From assembly GCF_026339875.1 (NCBI RefSeq), contig NZ_JAPEPZ010000001.1, forward strand, positions 2,666,001-2,730,000: 64,000 nucleotides of DNA. The letters run 5' to 3'. The stretch comes from Streptomyces sp. NBC_01571 (lineage in GTDB: Bacteria; Actinomycetota; Actinomycetes; Streptomycetales; Streptomycetaceae). Below, in pieces: positions 54,012 through 63,542 of the stretch (position 1 is the first letter of the stretch; the number at the start of each line of letters is the position of its first letter). A program made the translations under genes and the position numbers. The notes beneath the pieces were generated by a model. The model worked only from the letters and a program-made list of their open reading frames with translations, was not told the DNA's origin and made no database searches.

Positions 54012-54770
54012 ATGGGTCACCCTCTGTTCGACATCAGCGGCCGTACGGCCCTGGTCACCGGCTCCAGCCGCGGCATCGGACTCGCACTCGCCCGCGGGCT
54101 CCTGGAAGCGGGCTGCACGGTCGTCCTCAACGGACGCGACGCCGACCGCCTCGACCAGGCCGCCGCCGAACTGCCCGGCGACGTGCGCACGGCGGTGTTC
54201 GACGTCACCGACGGCCCCTCGGTGGCCGCCGGCATCGCGGACGTCGAACAGCGGGTGAGTCCCCTCGACATCCTGGTCAACAACGCGGGCATGCAGGTGC
54301 GGGCCCCGCTGCTGGAGTTCACGGACGCGGACTGGCACCGGATCCTGGACACCAACCTCACGAGCGCGTTCCTGGTCGGCCGGGAGGCCGCGCGCCGGAT
54401 GACCGGACGTGGCCACGGCAAGATCATCAACATCTGCTCGCTGCAGAGCGAGGTCGCGCGTCCGGGCATCGCCCCGTACGCGGCCACCAAGGGCGCGCTG
54501 AAGATGCTCACCAAGGGCATGTGCGCGGACTGGGGGCCGCACGGGGTACAGGTGAACGGACTGGGTCCCGGATACATCGAGACCGAACTGACCCGGCCCC
54601 TCGTCGAGGACGAGGAGTTCAGCGCCTGGGTGCGGCGGCGCACCCCGGCCGGGCGGTGGGGCCGTACCGAGGACCTGGTCGGCGGCCTGCTCTTCCTCGC
54701 CTCGCCGGCGGCGGACTTCGTCGGCGGGCAGGTGCTGTACGTCGACGGCGGCATGACGAGTGTGCTCTGA
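54012..54770 (+). CDS. SDR-family oxidoreductase, gluconate 5-dehydrogenase-like
   Basis: A 252-residue Rossmann-fold enzyme. Cofactor loop TGSSRGIG, NNAG motif in LVNNAGMQVR, catalytic Ser in CSLQSE and YAATK, and C-terminal GGQVLYVDGGMTS. The closest pattern is gluconate 5-dehydrogenase (5-keto-D-gluconate reductase). It begins 10 bp after gntP, so it is in the operon. It probably interconverts 5-ketogluconate and gluconate. Confidence 0.92.
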   Translation: MGHPLFDISGRTALVTGSSRGIGLALARGLLEAGCTVVLNGRDADRLDQAAAELPGDVRTAVFDVTDGPSVAAGIADVEQRVSPLDILVNNAGMQVRAPLLEFTDADWHRILDTNLTSAFLVGREAARRMTGRGHGKIINICSLQSEVARPGIAPYAATKGALKMLTKGMCADWGPHGVQVNGLGPGYIETELTRPLVEDEEFSAWVRRRTPAGRWGRTEDLVGGLLFLASPAADFVGGQVLYVDGGMTSVL

Positions 54771-54804
54771 GAGGTCCGAGAGGGATTCCGGAAGGGATAC
54801 GGCG

Positions 54805-55848
54805 ATGCTCGGTTGTGTGATCCACGCGCAGGGCGGTCTGCGGGTCGAGGAGCTGCCCGTGCCGTCCGCCGGGCCCGGGCAGGCGCTGGTCGCCGTCCGG
54901 TACGGCGGGATCTGCGGGTCCGATCTGCACTACTGGCGGCACGGCGGCGTCGGGGACTTCCGCCTGCGGGAGCCGATGGTGCCGGGCCACGAGATCGTCG
55001 CAACGGTGGTGTCGTACGGCGCCGGGGCCTCGGGCCCGGCACCCGGTACGGCCGTCGCCGTGCACCCGGCGACGGCGTGCGGAACGTGCCCCGAGTGCGC
55101 CGACGGGCGGGCGAACGTGTGCCGGGACACCCGCTACCTGGGCAGCGCGGCGCGTACGCCGCACGTCCAGGGCGGGTTCTCGGCCCTGCTGGCGGTACCC
55201 GCCGCGCAGCTGCGGGCGCTGCCCGCGGGACTCGACCCGCGGCGGGCCGCGCTCGCCGAGCCGCTGTCGGTCGCCCTGCACGCCGTGCGCCGGGCCGGGG
55301 AGGTGCGGGACCGGCATGTGCTGGTCACCGGGGCCGGGCCGATCGGCTGCCTCGTGGTGGCCGCCGCGAGAGCCGCGGGCGCGGCACGGGTGACGGTCAC
55401 CGATCCGCTGGCACGGGCTCTGGAGTACGCGTCCCGGGCCGGGGCCGACACCCTCGTACGGGCCGACGACCGGGCCGATCCCGGGTGGCCCGCGGAGACC
55501 GACGTGGCCGTCGAGGCGTCCGGGGTGGCCGCGGGGCTGGACACGTGTCTGCGCCTCGTACGGCGCGGCGGGGTCGTGGTCCAGCTCGGCATGCTGCCGC
55601 CCGGGAGCAGCCCGTTCGCGGGGAACCTGCTGGTGAGTCGCGAGATCGAGCTGCGGGGCGCGTTCCGTTTCCACGCGGAGTTCGACGAGGCGCTGGCACT
55701 GCTCGCCGCCGAGCCCCGATTCGACGCGCTGATCAGCGCGGTCGTGCCGCTGGCGGACGCCGAGTCGGCGTTCGCGCTGGCGGCCGACCGCAGCCGCTCG
55801 TGCAAGGTGTTGCTGGACTTCGGGGAGCAGGCCCTGCGGGAGCTGTAG
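54805..55848 (+). CDS. zinc-dependent alcohol dehydrogenase, L-idonate 5-dehydrogenase-like
   Basis: A 347-residue medium-chain dehydrogenase. Catalytic zinc residues lie in YGGICGSDLHYWRHG and VPGHEIVATVV; the structural zinc has four cysteines in CGTCPECADGRANVC. The cofactor loop is VTGAGPIGCLVVAAARAAG. L-idonate dehydrogenases share the SDLHYW-HG segment. GAAGGG precedes the ATG. Together with the SDR and kinase it gives a route from L-idonate through 5-ketogluconate to 6-phosphogluconate. Confidence 0.9.
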   Translation: MLGCVIHAQGGLRVEELPVPSAGPGQALVAVRYGGICGSDLHYWRHGGVGDFRLREPMVPGHEIVATVVSYGAGASGPAPGTAVAVHPATACGTCPECADGRANVCRDTRYLGSAARTPHVQGGFSALLAVPAAQLRALPAGLDPRRAALAEPLSVALHAVRRAGEVRDRHVLVTGAGPIGCLVVAAARAAGAARVTVTDPLARALEYASRAGADTLVRADDRADPGWPAETDVAVEASGVAAGLDTCLRLVRRGGVVVQLGMLPPGSSPFAGNLLVSREIELRGAFRFHAEFDEALALLAAEPRFDALISAVVPLADAESAFALAADRSRSCKVLLDFGEQALREL

Positions 55849-55932
55849 GCGCTGATGCCGGTCGCAGTCGAACCCGGTGGGACCGTTGCCGGCCGAGGTC
55901 GGAGTGTCTGGGGCAGGGCCCGTCTGACCAGT

Positions 55933-56028
55933 GCCTGTCGGGGCAGGTGCCTGTCCCGGCTAGTGCCTGTCGGGGCCAGGGCCCGTCGGGGCTGAGGCCT
56001 GTCGGGGCTCATGCCTGTCGTCGGGCCG
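55933..56028. repeat. 16-bp tandem repeat, six copies, spanning a gene end
   Basis: Units related to GCCTGTCGGGGCNNGT begin at 55933, 55949, 55965, 55981, 55997 and 56013, exactly 16 bp apart. A weaker copy lies near 55918. The array covers the stop codon and last ~20 codons of the cytochrome b gene, so it encodes part of its tail on the minus strand. Confidence 0.85.
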
Positions 56029-56655
56029 CCACAGCGGGTGTTCCCGCTCCGCCCAGTCCCGGCTCACCGTGCCGGTGCGCATCCCCCGCCGGGCCTCCGG
56101 GTCACCGAGGGCCATCCCGATGTGGCCGCCGAGGACGATGCCGATCGTCAGGGCCAGCCAGTCGTGGACGAAGGTCGCCGAGGTCCGCCACATCAGCGGG
56201 GTGAGGTGCGTGAACCACATGAGCAGCCCGGTGGCGAGCATGACCAGACTCGCGCCCGCGATCCAGGCCGCGTAGGTCTTCTGGCCCGCGTTGAACTTGG
56301 CCGCCGGCCGGGAGGAGCGGAGCGGGTCCCGCCGCAGGGCCGCACGCATCCACCGGCGGTCGTGCGGACCCCAGCGGTTCAGCCGGCCCAGGTCCGCGCG
56401 GAAGGCCCGGGAGGCCAGGCCCGCCAGGACCGGCACCGGAAGCAGCAGGCCCGCGAACTCGTGGACCCTGACGACGAGTTCACGGCGGCCCACCAGCTCG
56501 GCGAAGAACGGGAGGTACAGGCACGCCGCCGTCGCCACACACACGCCCATCAGCAGGGCCGTCAGGCGGTGCACCCAGCGTTCCGCCCGGCTGAAGCGGT
56601 GTACGCGCGCCGTGGGCGCCGAGACGGCCGGGGTGTCGTCAACTCGTGGGTGCAT
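55960..56655 (-). CDS. membrane cytochrome b-type subunit
   Basis: A 231-residue membrane protein with four to five helices and His residues placed for heme: RWVHRLTALLMGV, VVRVHEFAGLLLPV, FTHLTPLMW and FVHDWLALTIGIVLGGHIG. This fits a cytochrome b561/DUF4405-like heme subunit. It overlaps the Mo-oxidoreductase gene by 17 bp. The pair resembles a catalytic subunit plus membrane heme partner, as in MsrPQ-type systems. The C-terminal tail is encoded inside the 16-bp repeat. Confidence 0.87.
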   Translation of the reverse strand: MHPRVDDTPAVSAPTARVHRFSRAERWVHRLTALLMGVCVATAACLYLPFFAELVGRRELVVRVHEFAGLLLPVPVLAGLASRAFRADLGRLNRWGPHDRRWMRAALRRDPLRSSRPAAKFNAGQKTYAAWIAGASLVMLATGLLMWFTHLTPLMWRTSATFVHDWLALTIGIVLGGHIGMALGDPEARRGMRTGTVSRDWAEREHPLWRPDDRHEPRQASAPTGPGPDRH

Positions 56656-57448
56656 CGTCGCGTCCGTTCGAACGGCCGACCCATGCGTCCACGTCGTAGC
56701 CCCGGTCCTCCCAGTACCCGGGACGCACGTCCTCGGTGACGGTGATGCCGGAGAGCCACTTGGCGGACTTGTAGAAGTACATGGGGGCGACGTAGAGGCG
56801 GACCGGGCCGCCGTGGTCGTGGCCGAGGGCCTTGTCCTGCATCCGGTGGGCCACCAGGACGTCGGGGCGCCGGGCCTGCCGCAGCGTGAGGCTCTCCGTG
56901 TACGCCCCGTCGAAGCAGGTGAACCGGATCGCGCGGGCCGTGGGGCGTACGCCCGCCGCGTCGAGGATCTGCGAGAGGCGCACCCCTTCGAAGGGCGTGC
57001 CCGGCACCCGCCAGCCCGTGACGCACTGCACGTCGTGGACGAGCCGGGTCTGGGGCAGTGCCTTGAGGTCGGCCAGGGTGTAGCTGCGGGGGCGGTCGAC
57101 CAGGCCGTCGATGGTGAGGCGGTAGTCCGCGGGGCCCTTGTGCGGGACGGAGGAGGTCACGGAGTAGTAGCGGAAGCCGCCGCCGTTGGGGAGCAGGCCG
57201 GTCAGACCCGTGGGGTCGCCGGCGAAGAGCGACTCGAGACCGCGCTGGAGCGGGGGCGCGGTCAGCACGCCGAGTGCGCCGAGTCCGAGGGTGCCGAGCA
57301 GGAGCCGGCGGCCGATGGGCGTGCCGGGCTCGTCCGGGCGCTCCGGTTCCCGTTCAGCGGGCCGCTCCGGCGAGCGCGCCGGTGGGGCCTGCGAGGTACG
57401 CGCCCGCGGCCGGTCCTGTCCCTGCTCTCGGGAATGTTCAGGGTTCAC
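56639..57448 (-). CDS. molybdopterin-dependent oxidoreductase, sulfite oxidase-like
   Basis: A 269-residue protein. A Pro/Arg-rich start is followed by GRRLLLGTLGLGALGVL, a possible Tat-type signal anchor at about 47-63. The Mo-cofactor domain follows: TIDGLVDRPRSYTLADLKALP, the Mo-ligand cysteine in VQCVTGW, HDHGGPVRLYVAPMYFYKSAKW and ending WEDRGYDVDAW. It probably faces the cell exterior and passes electrons to the overlapping cytochrome b gene product. The GTG at 57448 has only a weak ribosome-binding site. The substrate is unknown. Confidence 0.9.
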   Translation of the reverse strand: MNPEHSREQGQDRPRARTSQAPPARSPERPAEREPERPDEPGTPIGRRLLLGTLGLGALGVLTAPPLQRGLESLFAGDPTGLTGLLPNGGGFRYYSVTSSVPHKGPADYRLTIDGLVDRPRSYTLADLKALPQTRLVHDVQCVTGWRVPGTPFEGVRLSQILDAAGVRPTARAIRFTCFDGAYTESLTLRQARRPDVLVAHRMQDKALGHDHGGPVRLYVAPMYFYKSAKWLSGITVTEDVRPGYWEDRGYDVDAWVGRSNGRDDAPTS

Positions 57449-57618
57449 ACACCCATACGAGCACCCGCGACCCCCTTCAGGCCAGCGGCAGCGGGTGCCC
57501 GTCAGAATTCCGTCATCACTTTCTCAGCTTTCTCAGACACCGACGGGCGTCCGGGACGCGCCGCGGGCCTGCCCGCTCCACGGCGTCTCCTCGCCTCTCG
57601 GCGCCTCCACGCGACTCC

Positions 57619-59208
57619 TCAGGCCCCGGACCCGGAGTCGGCCCCGGACCTGGAGTCCGCCGCCTTGTCCAGCTGGAAGGCCTCGTTGCCGAGTCCGATC
57701 CTGGCGTGTGCCTCGGGGGCGCGGGAACGCAGCACCAGACCCTGGACCAGGCCGACGACCAGGGCGACCGCGACGAGGGCGGGCAGCAGCCGGCTCAGTA
57801 CGGAGTCCGGGCCGGTGCCGACCAGGACGTCGAAGTCCTTCACGGTGTAGCCCGCGATCACGAGCAGGGCGAGACCCGAGACGGCCGCGGTGACCAGGCG
57901 CCAGGCCTGGGCCCGTGCGGCGCCTCGTCGGACGAAGAAGACGATGACGGAGAGAGAGGCCGCCGCCATCAGCAGGATGACGCCGAGCGCGCCGACGTTG
58001 CCGCCCCAGGTGAACAGGTGCAGCACGGGCGCGGTCGGGTCGCCGGTCGGCTTGTCGTCGGTCACGGCGAAGGCGGCCAGAACGATCACGGAGACGGCGG
58101 TCTGCAGGAGCGAGCCGGTGCCGGGGGCGCCGCTGGCTCCGGTGGTCCGGCCGAAGGCCTTGGGCAGCAGCCCCTCGCGGCCCATGGCGAAGGCGTACCG
58201 CGCGACGACGTTGTGGAAACTGAGCAGCGCCGCGAACATACCGGTCACGAAAAGCACGTGCAGGACGTCCGTGAAGGTGCCCCCGAGGCGGGACTCGGTG
58301 AGGAAGAACAGCAGTCCCGCGCTCTGCTTCCGGGAGGCGTCGACGATCCCGGAGGGTCCCGTGGCGACGGTCAGCGCCCAGGAGCTGATCGCGAAGAAGA
58401 CGGCGACGAAGCCGATCGCCAGGAACATCACCCGGGGGACGAGGATGTGCGGGCGGCTCGTCTCCTCCGCGTACACCGGCGCCTGTTCGAAGCCGGTGAA
58501 GGCGGCGATGCAGAAGCACAGCGCGGTGCCGACCCCGGCCCCGGTGAGGGTGTCGGGGTTGAAGGCGTGCAGCGAGAGCCCCTGCTTCGCGGGATCGGCG
58601 ACGGCCGCGACGTCGAAGACGACGACGAGCGCCACCTCGACGATCAGCAGGACGCCGAGCACCCGCGCGTTGACGTCGACCTTCAGCCAGGCGAGCGCGC
58701 CGACGACCAGCACGGCCACCAGGGCAGGTATCCACCAGGCCATGTCGACGTCGAGGTAGGTGGAGAACAGCCTGGACACCTCGAAACCGAAGATGCCGTA
58801 GATGCCGACCTGGAGCGTGCTGTAGGCGAGCAGCGCGACCGCGGCGGCGCCCGCGCCGGCGGTGCCGCCGAGACCGCGGGCGACGTAGGCGTAGAAGGCG
58901 CCCGCGTTGTGGACGTGGCGGCTCATCTCGGCGTACCCGACGCTGAAGAGCACCAGCACCACGCCGAGGATGACGAAGAGCAGTGGCTGTCCGACGATGC
59001 CCATCACCGCGAATGTGGTGGGCATGACACCCGCGACCACCATGAGGGGGGCCGTCGCGGCGAGGACGGACAGGAGCAGCCCGCCGGTGCCCAGCCGGTT
59101 GGCCTTCAGGGCGCGGTCCTGCCCCTTGAAGGTGCTGATGCCGCCGTCGGCCGCGGCAGGTCTTCCCGTGTTCGCACTGCTCGATGTGCTCGAACTGCCC
59201 GTCGTCAT
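57619..59208 (-). CDS. APC-family amino acid permease
   Basis: A 529-residue transporter with about 12-14 membrane helices. The N-terminal cytoplasmic tail is Ser/Thr-rich (MTTGSSSTSSSANTGRPAAADGG). Typical blocks are NRLGTGGLLLSVLAATAPLMVV, SRHVHNAGAFYAYVARGLGG and FTGFEQAPVYAEETSRPHILVPR. The C-terminus is acidic. The ATG at 59208 has AAGGACG upstream. The 170-bp gap after it (57449-57618) shows no gene. The substrate is unknown. Confidence 0.92.
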   Translation of the reverse strand: MTTGSSSTSSSANTGRPAAADGGISTFKGQDRALKANRLGTGGLLLSVLAATAPLMVVAGVMPTTFAVMGIVGQPLLFVILGVVLVLFSVGYAEMSRHVHNAGAFYAYVARGLGGTAGAGAAAVALLAYSTLQVGIYGIFGFEVSRLFSTYLDVDMAWWIPALVAVLVVGALAWLKVDVNARVLGVLLIVEVALVVVFDVAAVADPAKQGLSLHAFNPDTLTGAGVGTALCFCIAAFTGFEQAPVYAEETSRPHILVPRVMFLAIGFVAVFFAISSWALTVATGPSGIVDASRKQSAGLLFFLTESRLGGTFTDVLHVLFVTGMFAALLSFHNVVARYAFAMGREGLLPKAFGRTTGASGAPGTGSLLQTAVSVIVLAAFAVTDDKPTGDPTAPVLHLFTWGGNVGALGVILLMAAASLSVIVFFVRRGAARAQAWRLVTAAVSGLALLVIAGYTVKDFDVLVGTGPDSVLSRLLPALVAVALVVGLVQGLVLRSRAPEAHARIGLGNEAFQLDKAADSRSGADSGSGA

Positions 59209-59260
59209 CGCGGGGTCGTCCTTTCGGATGTCCGGTGGTCCGGTTCTCTGGAGCGGTCGT

Positions 59261-60220
59261 TCACGCCGTGCCGAGCGCGCTGTCGCGGGCGGCACGGAAT
59301 GCCTTGTACGGGTCGCGGTCCGGGTACGACCAGGGCACCGGGGTGGCGTGCGGCCCGATGCGGTGGAACAGCGCGGCGGCCTCGGCGCCCCGGCCCTCGC
59401 AGGACTTCGCGTGGGCGAGGAAGTTGAGGTCGAGGAGACGGCGGGGGTGGTCGTCGTGCTCCCACTCCAGCCACCAGTCGAAGGCGGCCTTCATCACCTG
59501 GCGGGCCCGGCGCCCGACCCAGTGTCCGGAGGCGGCCGGGTCGGCGGGTTCGCTCCCCGCGGTGGCGAGCACGCGGTAGCGCTCGGCGTGGGCGACGACG
59601 GGCAGGATCGCGAGCGGCGAGTCCGCGGGAGCCTGCTCGGCCGCCCAGTTGGCGAAGTCGTAGACCTCGTGGAGCGGGTCCTGCCCCGCCTGGGCGCGGC
59701 GCTCGGCGAGGCGGGCGACCATCAGGTGGTGGGCCTGGTGGTGCTCGGGATGGCGGTGGCGCACCTCGTCGAAGAGCCGGACCACGTCGGCCTCGGCGCC
59801 GAGTGTGCGCTCCAGTGTCAGCAGGCCGAGCCAGGGCGTGGGGTCGGCGGGAGCGAGCGCGGCAGCGGCGTGACAGGTCTCGCGGGCCCGTTCGGGACGG
59901 TCCTTGCCGTCCAGCGCGCGCTGGACGGTGGCACAGGCGAGGAGCACGGAGGCGTCGGCGGACTCGGGCTCGGCTAGTTGCCAGTCGCGCGCCCAGGCGA
60001 GGGTGGTGGACTCCTGCGCGAGGACGGTGACGCGGTGTCCGCGCCGGTCCCACTCGTCGCCGGTCACGGCGAGCAGCGAGCGGACCGCGGTCCAGCGGCC
60101 CTGCGCCAGCGCGGAGCGCGCGACGACGAGTTCGGCGTCGTCGAGTGCGGCGTCGAAGACCTGGGCCGAGCCTTTGCGGCCGCGGCCGAGGGGAGGAGGG
60201 GGTGGCGGGGGTGGCGGCAC
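59261..60220 (-). CDS. hypothetical protein with helical (TPR-like) repeats
   Basis: A 319-residue cytosolic protein of unknown function. It starts with nine consecutive prolines, then GRGRKGSAQVFDAALDDAELVVARSALAQGRWTAVRSLLAVTG. The body is Ala/Leu/Arg-rich pairs of helices (DASVLLACATVQRALDG, ARETCHAAAALAPADPTPWLGLLTLERTLG), as in tetratricopeptide folds. The C-terminus has WLEWEHDDHPRRLLDLNFLAH. GTG start with TGAGGA upstream. It begins the same strand as the APC gene 52 bp away, so co-transcription is possible. Confidence 0.85.
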   Translation of the reverse strand: MPPPPPPPPPLGRGRKGSAQVFDAALDDAELVVARSALAQGRWTAVRSLLAVTGDEWDRRGHRVTVLAQESTTLAWARDWQLAEPESADASVLLACATVQRALDGKDRPERARETCHAAAALAPADPTPWLGLLTLERTLGAEADVVRLFDEVRHRHPEHHQAHHLMVARLAERRAQAGQDPLHEVYDFANWAAEQAPADSPLAILPVVAHAERYRVLATAGSEPADPAASGHWVGRRARQVMKAAFDWWLEWEHDDHPRRLLDLNFLAHAKSCEGRGAEAAALFHRIGPHATPVPWSYPDRDPYKAFRAARDSALGTA

Positions 60221-60433
60221 CGCGAGGTTTCCTCACAGACGCGGCTGGTCAGTGGCGATCGCGGACAGCAAACCCTTGGCTGAGGGTTCACGTCAAGGGC
60301 CGTCCGCTGTCCTACACGTGTCAACTCCTCCGATGTGAGCACGAGTTGATGACGGGCCCGGGGGATGCGCAGGGCGGCGGGACGTGCGGACGGCTCACTC
60401 GCGTCCGCACGTCGGGGGCGACCGCGGAGGTGC

Positions 60434-62089
60434 TCAGCCCACCGCCTCGGCCGCCGCGCGGCCTGCCGTGCGGCCGGAGAAGAGGCAGCCGCCCAGGAAC
60501 GTGCCTTCGAGGGACCGGTAGCCGTGCACTCCGCCGCCGCCGAACCCGGCGACCTCCCCCGCCGCGTACACGCCCTCCAGCGGATCCCCGCCCTCGGTCA
60601 GGACCCGCGACGAGAGGTCCGTCTCCAGGCCGCCGAGCGTCTTGCGGGTGAGGATGTGGAGGCGCACGGCGATGAGCGGGCCCGCCTTCGGATCGAGGAT
60701 GCGATGCGGCGTGGCCGTGCGGATCAGCTTGTCGCCGAGGTAGTTGCGGGCCCCGCGGATCGCGGTCACCTGGAGGTCCTTGGTGAACGGGTTCGCGATC
60801 TCCCGGTCGCGCGCGACGATCTCGCGGCGCAGCGCGGCCTCGTCGATCAGGGGCTCCTTGGTGAGCGCGTTCATGCCGCGCACGAGCGCGCCGAGGTCCT
60901 TCTCGACGACGAAGTCGGCGCCGTTGTCCATGAACGCCTTGACCGGCCCGGGCACGTCGGCGCGCGCCCGTCCGACGACACCCTTGACCGACTTGCCGGT
61001 CAGGTCGGGATTCTGTTCCGAACCCGAGAGCGCGAACTCCTTGCCGATGATCTTCTGGTCGAGCACGAACCACGTGTAGTCGTAGCCGGTCCGCATGATG
61101 TGTTCGAGCGTGCCGAGCGTGTCGAAGCCGGGGAAGAGCGGCACCGGAAGCCGGTTGCCGCGCGCGTCCAGCCAGAGGGAGGAGGGGCCGGGCAGGATGC
61201 GGATGCCGTGGTTGTCCCAGATGGGGTTCCAGTTCTGGATCCCCTCGGTGTAGTGCCACATGCGGTCGCGGTTGATGAGGCGCGCGCCGGTCTCCTCCGC
61301 GATCCCGAGCATCCTGCCGTCGACGTGCGCGGGCACCCCCGAGATCATCCGCTCGGGCGGGGTGCCCAGCCGCTCGGGCCAGTTGGCGCGCACCAGGTCG
61401 TGGTCGCCGCCGATACCGCCCGAGGTGACGATCACCGCCTGCGCCTTCAGTTCGAACGCGCCGGTCACGGTCCGCCCGCTGGCCTGGCCGCGCTCGATCC
61501 CCGACGGCTCGAGGATCTCGCCGGTGACGGTGTCGACGGCGCCCGCGCTGCGGGACAGACCCGTGACCCGGTGGCGGAACCTGAGCTCGACGAGGCCGCG
61601 CGCGACCCCGGCGCGCACCCGCCGCTCGAAGGGGGCGACCAGTCCCGGCCCGGTTCCCCACGTGATGTGGAAGCGGGGTACGGAGTTCCCGTGGCCGTTG
61701 GCGTCGTAGCCGCCGCGTTCCGCCCAGCCCACCACCGGGAAGAAGCGCACCCCCTGCTGGTGCAGCCAGGACCGCTTCTCGCCGGCCGCGAAGTCCACGT
61801 ACGCCTCGGCCCAGCGGCGCGGCCAGTGGTCCTCCGCGCGGTCGAAGCCCGCCGTGCCCATCCAGTCCTGGAGGGCGAGCGCATGGCTGTCCTTGATGCG
61901 CATCCGGCGCTGCTCGGGCGAGTTCACGAAGAAGAGACCGCCGAAGGACCAGTGCGCCTGGCCGCCGATCGACTGCTCGGGCTCCTGGTCGAGGAGGATC
62001 ACTTTGCGGCCCGCGTCGACGAGCTCCGCGGTCGCCGCGAGCCCCGCGAGCCCCGCTCCGATCACGATCACATCTGCGTCGTAGGCCAT
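60434..62089 (-). CDS. FAD-binding dehydrogenase (fumarate reductase/KstD-like)
   Basis: A 551-residue flavoprotein. The FAD loop VIVIGAGLAGLAATAELVDAG is at residues ~7-28, with EPEQSIGGQAHWSFGGLFF next. Other blocks are VIVTSGGIGGDHDLVRANWP and the C-terminal GVYAAGEVAGFGGGGVHGYRSLEGTFLGGCLFSGRTAG. It belongs to the FAD-dependent oxidoreductase-2 superfamily, often annotated as 3-ketosteroid-dehydrogenase-like. AGAGGAC precedes the ATG. The substrate is unknown and no steroid genes are nearby. Confidence 0.92.
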   Translation of the reverse strand: MAYDADVIVIGAGLAGLAATAELVDAGRKVILLDQEPEQSIGGQAHWSFGGLFFVNSPEQRRMRIKDSHALALQDWMGTAGFDRAEDHWPRRWAEAYVDFAAGEKRSWLHQQGVRFFPVVGWAERGGYDANGHGNSVPRFHITWGTGPGLVAPFERRVRAGVARGLVELRFRHRVTGLSRSAGAVDTVTGEILEPSGIERGQASGRTVTGAFELKAQAVIVTSGGIGGDHDLVRANWPERLGTPPERMISGVPAHVDGRMLGIAEETGARLINRDRMWHYTEGIQNWNPIWDNHGIRILPGPSSLWLDARGNRLPVPLFPGFDTLGTLEHIMRTGYDYTWFVLDQKIIGKEFALSGSEQNPDLTGKSVKGVVGRARADVPGPVKAFMDNGADFVVEKDLGALVRGMNALTKEPLIDEAALRREIVARDREIANPFTKDLQVTAIRGARNYLGDKLIRTATPHRILDPKAGPLIAVRLHILTRKTLGGLETDLSSRVLTEGGDPLEGVYAAGEVAGFGGGGVHGYRSLEGTFLGGCLFSGRTAGRAAAEAVG

Positions 62090-62379
62090 GGGCCCGTCCT
62101 CTCGGCATGACGACGCGCATGTCGGCTTCGTCACAAGTCACCGTCGTCACGGCTGGTTGACAGGAAAATGGCGATCAGGGCATCGGCGGGGACCGATCGG
62201 GACAGCCGATGACCGGCCCGCCGTGGTTACTGATCGGTCAGATCCTTCGGCAAGAAGAGTGACCGAGTCAACCGCCCCGTTGCGGGTACTCCGTGGGCAG
62301 GGCCTGGAGGGTGGCACTACAGTCGGCGGGATACGCACCCGTGACCCGATCTGACTCCGGATGTATCGAGGTACCCAGC

Positions 62380-63273
62380 GTGTCGGTTCTCGTTCTGATT
62401 CTCTCGGTGAGCGCGGCCTGTTGCCTGGGTTTCGGTTTCGTGCTCCAGCAGAACGCCGCGTCACGCGCCCCGCTGAACGACTTCCTCTCCCCCCGTCTGC
62501 TGCTGGACCTCATCCGGGTGCCGCGCTGGCTCGGCGGCATCGGGCTCATGGTGTGCGGCATGGTTCTCGGCGCGATCGCCCTGGGCAAGGGCGAGGTCTC
62601 CCTGGTGGAACCGCTCCTGGCGACCAACCTGCTGTTCGCGCTCGGCCTCTCCCGCCACCAGACGAAGAAGCCGCTGGGCCGTCAGGGCTGGTCCGGGCTC
62701 GCCCTGCTCGCGGGCGGAGTGACCGCGTTCATCCTGGCGGGCCGCCCCAAGGGCGGTGACGCGGTGTCCGATCCGCTGCGGCACTGGCTGATCATCGGCG
62801 TCATGATCGGGCTCGCGCTCCTCCTCACCGCCTACGCCAAACGCTCCCGGCTGGGCGCCGCTCCGGTACTGCTCGCCCTGGCCGCGGGGGTGCTGTACGG
62901 GGTGCAGGACGCGCTCACCCGGGTGAGCGGGCAGCGGTTCGGCGAGGGCGGCTGGAGCGAACTGCTCATCAGCTGGCAGCCGTACGGGGTGCTGGTGCTC
63001 GGCGTGTCGGGGCTGCTGCTGGTGCAGAGCGCCTTCGAGACGGCGGAACTGCGGATGTCGCTGCCCGCGCTCACCGCCGCCCAGCCGCTCGCCGGGATCC
63101 TCTGCGGGGTGGGGTTCCTCGGGGACCGGCTGCGGACCGACGTGGGCGCGCTGACCTGGGAGGCGGCCGGACTCGCGGCGATCGTGACGGGCATCGTGCT
63201 GCTCGGGATGCACCCCGCGATGCCGGCCGGCGCGAAGAACACGGAGCTCGCGCCGGACCTCCAACGGCGCTGA
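62380..63273 (+). CDS. DMT-superfamily (EamA-like) membrane transporter
   Basis: A 297-residue membrane protein with about nine helices: LVLILSVSAACCLGFGFVLQQ, WLGGIGLMVCGMVLGAIALG, GLALLAGGVTAFILAG, LIIGVMIGLALLLTAY and two related helices in the second half (PALTAAQPLAGILCGVGFLG, GLAAIVTGIVLLGM). Internal similarity of the halves fits a drug/metabolite transporter. GTG start with GAGG eight bases upstream; the longer in-frame extension is not protein-like. The cargo is unknown. Confidence 0.88.
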   Translation: MSVLVLILSVSAACCLGFGFVLQQNAASRAPLNDFLSPRLLLDLIRVPRWLGGIGLMVCGMVLGAIALGKGEVSLVEPLLATNLLFALGLSRHQTKKPLGRQGWSGLALLAGGVTAFILAGRPKGGDAVSDPLRHWLIIGVMIGLALLLTAYAKRSRLGAAPVLLALAAGVLYGVQDALTRVSGQRFGEGGWSELLISWQPYGVLVLGVSGLLLVQSAFETAELRMSLPALTAAQPLAGILCGVGFLGDRLRTDVGALTWEAAGLAAIVTGIVLLGMHPAMPAGAKNTELAPDLQRR

Positions 63274-63542
63274 ACCGCCTCGGCCGAGCACGACGGCGCC
63301 TGCGCCCGGTGAGCCGCACCGCGGGCCCGTGAGCGGCACCGCCCACGGGCGGCGGACACCCGATCGGCCCAACGGCACGCACCGCCCCGGAAAACCCGGT
63401 CGGCGGAGCGGTACGCCGCGACCCGGGCGCATCGCGTGGCCGGCCGGAACTCCGCGGAGGGGCCGGGGGCGCGTGTTCCCCGGGGACGTCCCGGAGGCGG
63501 GCCGACCCGGGGCCGGTCGAACGGGGCTGGTTGGATGGAGAC

